NCBI GenBank assembly: GCA_029939445.1
Contig: JAOZSY010000012.1
Coordinates: 11,745 to 23,557, forward strand
DNA length: 11,813 nucleotides
Source: Bacteroidales bacterium
GTDB taxonomy: Bacteria; Bacteroidota; Bacteroidia; Bacteroidales; UBA1556
Reading direction: 5' to 3'
Part shown: piece after piece, positions 6,875 through 11,813 of the stretch
Layout of the letters: each line of letters starts with the position of its first letter
Numbering within the stretch: the stretch's first letter is position 1
Notes under the pieces: generated by a model
Told to the model about the DNA's origin: nothing
What the model saw: the letters and a program-made list of their open reading frames with translations, nothing else
Database searches by the model: none
Program-made: the position numbers and the translations under genes

Positions 6875-6990
6875 CGAAACAATTTGACATCCTTGATTAT
6901 TATTTATTGTCATTTAATTGAAAATACCACAAATCTCTATTTTTACTTTAATATAAAGGTATTCAAAAGCTTAAGCTTCACCACAAAACA

Positions 6991-7668
6991 TTACTTCTTG
7001 CTTTTACCCGCAACAATAATTACAAACTCGCCACGAATTTTACCTTTATCAAAATATTCTATCAGTTCTTTCAGACTACCTCGTTTTGTTTCTTCAAACA
7101 TTTTACTAATCTCACGACTTATGGATGCTTGACGATCTTCTTCAAGAAATTCGGACAACTGCTTAAGAGTTTTAATAAGGCGATGAGGCGATTCGTAGAG
7201 AATGAAACTATGCTCATGCTCCGCCATTTTAAGAATTCTGCCTTGACGACCTTTTTTATGTGGCAGAAAGCCTTCAAAGATAAACTTCTCATTAGGCAAG
7301 CCACTATTTACAAGAGCTGGCACAAAAGCTGTAGCTCCTGGCAAGCATTCCACATCAACATTATTTTTGATGGCCTCGCGCACCAACAGAAAACCTGGGT
7401 CAGAAATAGCTGGAGTTCCAGCATCAGAAATTAATGCTACACTTTCGGCATTCTGTAATGCTTCCATTATTGCAGGCATAGCCGAATGTTCGTTATGCAT
7501 ATGATAAGCTCGCAAAGGCGTATCTATTTCGTAATGATTAAAGAATTTTCGCGATGTGCGTGTGTCTTCTGCCAATACATAATCAACTTCCTTGAGAATA
7601 CGTAATGCCCGTAAGGTTACATCTTCTAAATTTCCTATTGGTGTAGGAATAATATATAATTTCGACAT
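6991..7668 (-). CDS. rsmI: 16S rRNA (cytidine(1402)-2'-O)-methyltransferase RsmI
   Basis: RsmI methylates the ribose of C1402 in the 16S rRNA decoding centre using S-adenosylmethionine. The 225-residue protein shows the whole tetrapyrrole-methylase-like core: LYIIPTPIGNLEDVTLRA (4-21), AEDTRTS (33-39), SDAGTPAISDPG (81-92), LPGATAFVPAL (109-119), FEGFLP (131-136), YESPHR (158-163), SREISK (184-189) and RGEFVIIV (212-219). It is shorter than the E. coli protein (about 286 residues) because it stops right after the core and lacks the C-terminal domain. I believe this short form is normal in Bacteroidota. It lies 48 nt after the M28 peptidase gene with no terminator between, so they may share a transcript. 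Confidence 0.95.
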   Translation of the reverse strand: MSKLYIIPTPIGNLEDVTLRALRILKEVDYVLAEDTRTSRKFFNHYEIDTPLRAYHMHNEHSAMPAIMEALQNAESVALISDAGTPAISDPGFLLVREAIKNNVDVECLPGATAFVPALVNSGLPNEKFIFEGFLPHKKGRQGRILKMAEHEHSFILYESPHRLIKTLKQLSEFLEEDRQASISREISKMFEETKRGSLKELIEYFDKGKIRGEFVIIVAGKSKK

Positions 7669-7716
7669 ATTTTGTCTATAATTTTGCTAATACTAAAATT
7701 GTATTTGCCATTTTAT

Positions 7717-8991
7717 TTAATACTCAATAATATAATCTCTAATTAAGCTGAAAACCTCTGGATATTTAGTCAAAGGCAACTTATCTGCTGTATCATAAAT
7801 ATTATGGTATTCCTTATACTCATCGCCAATGGTATAAATAAATACTGAAGGAATACCATTTTTATAAAAATAGCAATGATCGCTATTGCAACTCTCACCT
7901 CTACTATTTACTGCTTTTAGATATTTATGCTCTGCATTTATTTTTCTTAGCTTTTCCAATTCCTTTTTATAAACAGAGCCATTTACAACCTTAATGCCTT
8001 CGCTGCCAGTGCCCACCATATCAAGATTTATTAACATCTTTATTTTTTTAAGATTAAAAAGCGGATTACGAACATAATATTTTGAACCTAATAAACCAAC
8101 CTCCTCCCCTGAGAAAGCAATAAATAGAATACTATAATCTGGCTGATTTAATGAATCAGAAAAATATCTCGCTAAATCCATCATCATAGCAGTACCACTT
8201 GCATTATCATTTGCGCCTGGGAAGTACACATCTTGTCCCATTTTACCCATATGGTCGTAATGAGCAGTAACTACAATAAATGAGTCTAAATACACCTTGC
8301 CTTTTACATAGCCCAACACATTATTGGTAGTATAATTATTATGAAATCTGCTCCTAAATGATAGCTTTATTGACTTGGTATTCCTATTTAATAAAGAATC
8401 TAACATATCTATTATTACATACTTATTGGGATTTTGAGCCTCTCTAAAATCCCAATATCCTATATCATTATCATGAAGAAAGATTAGACCTCCAATATCA
8501 GTTTTAAACTTATGCCTAAAATCACTTTTAGAACTCTCAAATACTAATATTTTATCAGAAAGATTAAGCATTAACAGATTCTGCATATAATCTTTATTTG
8601 TATTAAAAAGGCTATCGTTAATAAATTTAAGATCAAAAGTGCCATTCATACTTTGCGAAGCATTAGAAATATAATAATCTACTCCAGCCACCAAAGTATC
8701 GTCGGTTATAATAAAATGATTGACATTAGTAATTGTATTTATCTTCATATTAAAAGGCTGAAGATAATCTTTAGTTAAGGCATTAAGTCCAAAGTCAGCA
8801 AATTTTGAAGAAATATAATCAGCCGCAATTCTATCGCCTTTGTCAACATAACCTCTACCAGCAAACTCAGGGCTACAAAGCTTACGAATGGTTTCTCTTG
8901 CAAAAGTTGTATCCTGAGAGAATGAATTTACTGAGCTTATGGAAAAGAAAAATAATGCTGATATAAATATTAAAATATTATTGTTTCGCAT
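7717..8991 (-). CDS. Secreted M28-family zinc metallopeptidase
   Basis: The 424-residue product has a Sec signal peptide (about 1-25, ending SSVNSFSQ) and an early RKLCSPEFAGRGYVDKGDRIAADYI segment typical of this group. The C-terminal half is an M28 co-catalytic two-zinc domain. The likely ligands and catalytic residues are His244 (in TAHYDHMG), bridging Asp262 (PGANDNASG), Glu296 as base with Glu297 as ligand (FSGEEVGLLGS), Asp324 (NLDMVG) and His396 (EYHNIYDT). SDHCYF (370-375) precedes the final strand, as in relatives. The region between about 100 and 220 takes the place of the PA-like insert. All metal residues are intact, so it should be an active aminopeptidase or dipeptidase in the periplasm or outside the cell, probably for peptide nutrition. 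The substrate is not predictable. Its 5' region is shared with divergent lpxK. Confidence 0.9.
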   Translation of the reverse strand: MRNNNILIFISALFFFSISSVNSFSQDTTFARETIRKLCSPEFAGRGYVDKGDRIAADYISSKFADFGLNALTKDYLQPFNMKINTITNVNHFIITDDTLVAGVDYYISNASQSMNGTFDLKFINDSLFNTNKDYMQNLLMLNLSDKILVFESSKSDFRHKFKTDIGGLIFLHDNDIGYWDFREAQNPNKYVIIDMLDSLLNRNTKSIKLSFRSRFHNNYTTNNVLGYVKGKVYLDSFIVVTAHYDHMGKMGQDVYFPGANDNASGTAMMMDLARYFSDSLNQPDYSILFIAFSGEEVGLLGSKYYVRNPLFNLKKIKMLINLDMVGTGSEGIKVVNGSVYKKELEKLRKINAEHKYLKAVNSRGESCNSDHCYFYKNGIPSVFIYTIGDEYKEYHNIYDTADKLPLTKYPEVFSLIRDYIIEY

Positions 8992-9083
8992 ATAATGAGG
9001 CTCTAATTTAACATGAAATTGAAATGACAGCTATAGTATAAACTAACTATGACCATTGAAGCTTGCAATAGTCATTAATTATA

Positions 9084-9091
9084 CAAATATA
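9084..9091 (-). promoter_or_regulatory. Candidate -7 promoter box for the M28 peptidase gene (TATATTTG)
   Basis: This is an exact minus-strand TAnnTTTG match 93 nt before the peptidase ATG. Two more exact minus-strand matches follow at 9161-9168 (TATTTTTG) and 9176-9183 (TAAATTTG). The nearest one leaves the shortest leader and is the best guess. None has a well-spaced -33 TTTG. Confidence 0.25.
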
Positions 9092-9209
9092 CAATAATTT
9101 ACAATTCATAAATCTGTCTAACAATAAAAATTACCAATATCATAAGTGCTGAGTATATAACAAAAATAGTGTATTCAAATTTACATAGTAGATGTAAGCA
9201 AAAACTTAG

Positions 9210-9217
9210 TATTTTCG
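9210..9217 (+). promoter_or_regulatory. Weak -7 box for lpxK (TATTTTCG)
   Basis: This plus-strand octamer matches TAnnTTTG with one mismatch and is followed by CA. It lies 28 nt before the lpxK ATG, a plausible leader length. There is no exact plus-strand match anywhere between 8992 and 9244. Confidence 0.22.
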
Positions 9218-9244
9218 CATAAGTAATAATCTTTAATAAAATAG

Positions 9245-10282
9245 ATGTACGCAATTATCACCAAGCTTCGGGGTTTATTATTTGATTCGGGAATTATTAA
9301 ATCCTCAGAATTTGATATTCCAATTATTAATGTTGGCAATTTGGCAGTTGGAGGCAGTGGCAAAACTCCACATATTGAATACCTTATTGAGTTATTGCGC
9401 AATGATTATAATATTGCTACACTAAGTAGAGGCTATGGTAGGCGCACTAAAGGCTTCAGAGAAGTAGAAATTAGCTCTACAGCTCAAGAAAGCGGCGATG
9501 AACCATTACAGATTAAACTTAAGTATCCTGAAATAAAGGTGTTTGTTGGAGAAGACAGGGTTGAGGCTGTTACTAAACTACTATTTGCTGATCCCAATAT
9601 TGATGTTATACTACTTGATGATGCCTATCAGCATAGGGCAATAAAAGCCGGACTAAACATTTTACTTACCGATTATAAGAAAATATTTACCCGCGATAAA
9701 TCCATGCCTATGGGTAGGCTGCGCGAATGCCCTGCTGCTGCTAGTAGGTCAGATTTGGTAATAGTGAGCAAATGCCCAAAGCTTATTTCTAATTCAGAAA
9801 AAGAAGAGCTCGCAAAAGAAATTAGCAATCATACTAATTCTCCAATATTATTTTCTACGGTAGAGTATAAGGATTTTATACCATCAAATAAAGAACACGA
9901 TATTAATAGAAAAATAGATAATATTCTGATAATTAGTGGTATTGCAAACCCAAAACCAATGCTAGAATATATATCAAATAAATTTTCAGCTTCTATAATA
10001 GAGCATTTAGAATTTCGCGATCATTATAATTTTACAATTAAAGATATACAATCATTTACTGAAAAATTTAATACTTTTGCAGGCTCTAATAATTTAATAG
10101 TTATTAGCGAGAAAGATTCTGTACGCCTTAAAAGTATATCTAAAGGCACAGCATTTGAAAGTCTTCCAATTTTTGTCCTCCCAATTGGAATTTCGTTTAT
10201 TGGAGGCAATAAAGAGTTTAATACAATAATAACTGATTATGTACGAGAAAATTCAAGAAACTACAGCATACCTAAAGACTAG
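9245..10282 (+). CDS. lpxK: Tetraacyldisaccharide 4'-kinase LpxK
   Basis: LpxK phosphorylates the 4' position of tetraacyldisaccharide-1-phosphate at the inner face of the cytoplasmic membrane to give lipid IVA. The 345-residue protein has the Walker A loop in VGNLAVGGSGKTPH (30-43), LSRGYGRRTKGF (60-71), GDEP (84-87), the acidic catalytic segment LLDDAYQHR (123-131), GRLRE, and the late DHY motif (259-261). The amino terminus is short. The family usually has a hydrophobic stretch of about 12-16 residues before the LR...LFD segment, which anchors the enzyme in the membrane, but here the protein opens MYAIITKLRGLLFD and an in-frame TAG lies directly before the ATG. Either the enzyme binds the membrane through the remaining helix, or the start region is altered. 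The end overlaps the phosphorylase gene by 44 nt in another frame, so the two are co-transcribed. Confidence 0.93.
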   Translation: MYAIITKLRGLLFDSGIIKSSEFDIPIINVGNLAVGGSGKTPHIEYLIELLRNDYNIATLSRGYGRRTKGFREVEISSTAQESGDEPLQIKLKYPEIKVFVGEDRVEAVTKLLFADPNIDVILLDDAYQHRAIKAGLNILLTDYKKIFTRDKSMPMGRLRECPAAASRSDLVIVSKCPKLISNSEKEELAKEISNHTNSPILFSTVEYKDFIPSNKEHDINRKIDNILIISGIANPKPMLEYISNKFSASIIEHLEFRDHYNFTIKDIQSFTEKFNTFAGSNNLIVISEKDSVRLKSISKGTAFESLPIFVLPIGISFIGGNKEFNTIITDYVRENSRNYSIPKD

Positions 10283-11051
10283 AATAAAAACACAGCCAGA
10301 AATAGGAATAATACTAGGCTCTGGACTAGGAAATTTAGGAAATCAAATAGAGGTAGAAGTAGCAATCCCTTATGGCGAAATCCCTAACTTCCCTGTGTCA
10401 ACAGTAAAAGGGCATAGCGGACAACTTATATTTGGTAAGCTTGGAGGAAAGAATGTTATTGCATTACAAGGAAGATTCCACTATTATGAGGGTTATAGTA
10501 TGCAAGAGGTAACTTTCCCTGTGCGTATAATGCAAGCCTTTAAAGTTGAACTTCTTATAATCTCTAATGCTGCTGGTGGGATGAATCCTGACTTTAAGGT
10601 TGGCGATATAATGCTTATCAACGATCATATAAATATGTTTCCCGATAGCCCTCTAATGGGACCTAATGATGATAGACTGGGCGTTCGTTTTCCTGATATG
10701 AGCGAAGTTTATAGCAAAGAGCTTATTCTAAAGGCTCATAAAATTGCTAAGGCAAATAATATTTTTCTACATGAAGGTGTTTATGCTGGCACTTCAGGGC
10801 CAACTTTTGAAACCCCTGCCGAATATAAATATTTTAGAGCTGCAGGTGGCGATACAGTAGGAATGAGCACTGTGCCAGAGGCAATAGTTGCTCGCCATGC
10901 AGGTATTGCATGTTTTGGTACTTCTATAGTTACCGATTTGGGTATTGCCAATCAGGTAGAAAAAGTATCGCATGATGAAGTGCTTATTGCTGCTAAAGCT
11001 GCTGAGCCTAAACTTACTACTATTATTACAGAATTGCTTAAGAGCTTGTAA
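10239..11051 (+). CDS. punA: Purine-nucleoside phosphorylase, trimeric PNP-I family
   Basis: The enzyme splits purine (deoxy)nucleosides with phosphate into free base and (deoxy)ribose-1-phosphate in purine salvage. The 270-residue chain has the phosphate-site Ser28 (LGSGLGNLG), His59 (KGHSGQLIFG) and Arg79 (QGRFHYYEGY), NAAGGMNPDF (110-119) and DHINM (129-133). It also has the purine-site Glu191 (YAGTSGPTFETPAEY) and Met209 (GMSTVPE). His245 lies in the late SHDEV. At the position of human Asn243, which contacts the base, it has Asp233 (SIVTDLG). Length and motifs fit the trimeric inosine/guanosine type rather than the hexameric DeoD type. The start is well supported: MYEKIQETTAYLKTRI matches the family opening although it lies within lpxK. 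An lpxK-phosphorylase order is common in Bacteroidota and does not imply a shared pathway. No convincing terminator follows. Confidence 0.94.
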   Translation: MYEKIQETTAYLKTRIKTQPEIGIILGSGLGNLGNQIEVEVAIPYGEIPNFPVSTVKGHSGQLIFGKLGGKNVIALQGRFHYYEGYSMQEVTFPVRIMQAFKVELLIISNAAGGMNPDFKVGDIMLINDHINMFPDSPLMGPNDDRLGVRFPDMSEVYSKELILKAHKIAKANNIFLHEGVYAGTSGPTFETPAEYKYFRAAGGDTVGMSTVPEAIVARHAGIACFGTSIVTDLGIANQVEKVSHDEVLIAAKAAEPKLTTIITELLKSL

Positions 11052-11151
11052 AAAGAGCTTTTATGAATAAGTATTTATAAATTCTTATGGTGTATATTTA
11101 ATGGTTTGCTATTATATTTACTCGTTGTGTATGATTTGAAAAAGAGACCCC

Positions 11152-11216
11152 ATGGCGCTGCTGCGCTCCAGACAACTGTTCGGAACTCATCGCGTTCCAT
11201 CATTATAACAGCTCAC
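11152..11216 (+). repeat. REP-like hairpin element, copy 1
   Basis: This 65-nt copy aligns without gaps to 11443-11507 at 48 of 65 positions. The core GACAACTGT is identical. It can fold as TCC(a)GA 11167-11172 with TCGGA 11180-11184 around a 7-nt loop, enclosed by GCGC 11163-11166 with GCGT 11192-11195 (one G-T pair). Confidence 0.65.
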
Positions 11217-11347
11217 AAAAAACCATTAAAATGTGCTTTTAGGGTATTAATTCTGATTTTTATTGGGGTTAATACGGCAATTAGGAATCCTATATGACGT
11301 ATAATACACTGCAATTAGCTTAATTTACGGCAAATAAACACCTTTAT

Positions 11348-11366
11348 TGACGTAAAAATAACGTCA
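11348..11366. repeat. Inverted repeat TGACGT / ACGTCA
   Basis: A perfect 6-bp inverted repeat (11348-11353 and 11361-11366) with a 7-nt A-rich spacer is followed on the plus strand by TTTATTTT. It could act as a weak plus-strand terminator, or be the binding site of a dimeric protein. A second TGACGT occurs at 11295 without its partner. Confidence 0.35.
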
Positions 11367-11442
11367 TTTATTTTGTAGTATGGAAAATACCCAGATGATG
11401 CACGTTCCGATAATTATCCCCCGATGGTGCACGTATGCCACT

Positions 11443-11507
11443 GAGTCGCTGGTGCGCTCCCGACAACTGTACGGGATTTATCGCGTATCCTCCTAATAAC
11501 AGGCAAC
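11443..11507 (+). repeat. REP-like hairpin element, copy 2
   Basis: This is the better-folding copy. The inner stem TCCCG 11458-11462 with CGGGA 11472-11476 has a 9-nt loop. The outer stem GTGCGC 11452-11457 with GCGTAT 11483-11488 has two G-T pairs, and the bases TTTATC bulge on one side. It lies 40 nt before the transposase ATG, oriented the same way as copy 1. Confidence 0.65.
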
Positions 11508-11528
11508 CTACAATAAGCAAATAGAACA

Positions 11529-11554
11529 AAAACATGACTAATAAGCCATGTTTT
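11529..11554. repeat. Inverted repeat AAAACATG / CATGTTTT at the front of the transposase gene
   Basis: Perfect 8-bp arms (11529-11536 and 11547-11554) flank a 10-nt loop. The right arm contains the ATG at 11548 and is followed by a -7-like TACATTTG at 11557-11564. It may insulate the gene from read-through, hide the ATG in RNA, or mark the left end of the element. Confidence 0.55.
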
Positions 11555-11813
11555 CATACATTTGCATTATTAGCAGAAACTATAAATTCCATAATCCCGA
11601 CGAAGCTTATTTTATTAGCTTTGCTGTTGTAGATTGGCTAGATGTTTTTACTAGAAATGAATATAAAGAGATTGTTCTAGATAGTTTAGCATATTGTCAA
11701 GATAATAAAGGCATAGAAATATATGCATGGTGTATAATGACAAATTATGTACATTTAGTTTTCAGAAGTATTAATGGACAAAAGCCAGAGCTATTGATTG
11801 GAGATTTTAAACG
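11548..11813 (+). CDS. REP-associated Y1/HUH transposase (RAYT, IS200-like), 3' end outside the window
   Basis: From ATG 11548 the frame is open to the window edge and gives 88 complete codons. The part SRNYKFHNPDEAYFISFAVV, then WLDVFTRNEYKEI, then GIEIYAWCIM and GQKPELLIGDFKR is characteristic of the Bacteroidota RAYT family, single-strand DNA transposases of the Y1 superfamily that act on REP-like hairpins. The metal-binding HUH motif, usually His-Val-His after MTN/MSN, here reads Tyr-Val-His (TAT codon) in MTNYVHLVF. The family usually begins Met-Ser-x-x-Tyr-Lys-Phe; here the Met position is ATT (11569), and the ATG used adds seven residues. The catalytic Tyr would lie further on, outside the window. 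With a ligand His lost, and perhaps the start too, it may be a decaying copy. The two hairpin elements upstream are plausible substrates or relics. Confidence 0.82.
   Translation, partial: MFSYICIISRNYKFHNPDEAYFISFAVVDWLDVFTRNEYKEIVLDSLAYCQDNKGIEIYAWCIMTNYVHLVFRSINGQKPELLIGDFK

Larger units (their letters stand above)
11052..11547. other. Non-coding stretch with REP-like repeats before the transposase gene
   Basis: No credible gene was found here on either strand. The stretch holds two copies of a 65-nt hairpin element (11152-11216 and 11443-11507), a 12-nt direct repeat (GATGATGCACGT 11394-11405 and GATGGTGCACGT 11423-11434), and two inverted repeats (11244-11275 and 11348-11366). The hairpin elements are clearly richer in G and C than the surroundings. 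The layout resembles non-coding DNA gathered around an REP-associated transposase gene. Confidence 0.6.

Noticed and set aside
6967..6978. Perfect 12-nt palindrome AAGCTTAAGCTT after rsmI
   Set aside because: It is a self-complementary word with no loop and no T-run, so it is not a convincing terminator, and nothing points to a binding protein.
11040..11064. Terminator at the end of the phosphorylase gene
   Set aside because: AAGAGCTT is repeated directly, not inverted; the only possible stem leaves a 2-nt loop.
11140..11220. tRNA or other stable RNA gene in the GC-richer patch
   Set aside because: No cloverleaf arms, no T-loop GTTCRA pattern and no acceptor stem; the patch instead matches the second repeat copy.
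11106..11297. A 63-codon plus-strand reading frame after the phosphorylase gene
   Set aside because: It runs across the first hairpin repeat, its translation resembles no family I know, it has an odd composition, and it has no promoter or neighbour support.

Overview
The window is AT-rich and looks like a chromosomal segment of a member of the Bacteroidota, probably an uncultured or marine Bacteroidales- or Cytophaga-like lineage. The evidence is the gene content: a DUF3822-rsmD gene pair, an lpxK-punA pair, a short RsmI, a DUF4136 lipoprotein and an REP-associated transposase of the Bacteroidota type. Shine-Dalgarno sequences are not evident, and several gene fronts carry boxes matching TAnnTTTG, the Bacteroidota -7 promoter element. 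No -33 TTTG box at a convincing distance was found, so all promoter calls are weak.

Layout. Positions 1-1621 (minus strand) hold a membrane-protein gene of the UPF0104/LPG-synthase-TM type, followed by a family 2 glycosyltransferase that overlaps it by 8 nt and runs off the left edge. ruvC (plus) is divergent from that pair with essentially no intergenic space. It converges on a D-2-hydroxyacid dehydrogenase gene (minus) whose last codons are built from five heptamer repeats. Positions 3191-4720 (minus) hold a DUF4136 lipoprotein and an outer-membrane beta-barrel protein, ended by a clear intrinsic terminator. Positions 4857-6828 (minus) hold a tight operon: single-span membrane protein, DUF3822 protein, RsmD. 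Positions 6991-8991 (minus) hold a secreted M28 metallopeptidase and RsmI. From 9245 (plus) lpxK and a purine-nucleoside phosphorylase gene overlap by 44 nt.

The right end (11052-11813) differs from the rest. About 500 nt without a credible gene contain two degenerate copies, about 74% identical, of a 65-nt hairpin-bearing element. They are followed by the 5' part of an REP-associated Y1/HUH transposase (RAYT) gene that continues past the window edge. Its HUH motif reads Tyr-Val-His, and the position where I expect the family's start Met is an Ile codon, so the gene may be decaying.

Most of the window is housekeeping: DNA recombination, rRNA methylation, lipid A synthesis, purine salvage and envelope proteins. 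The parts most worth a second look are the RAYT and its repeats, the heptamer repeat at the dehydrogenase 3' end, the uncharacterised operon upstream of rsmD, and the short amino terminus of LpxK. I saw no clearly new multi-gene system.
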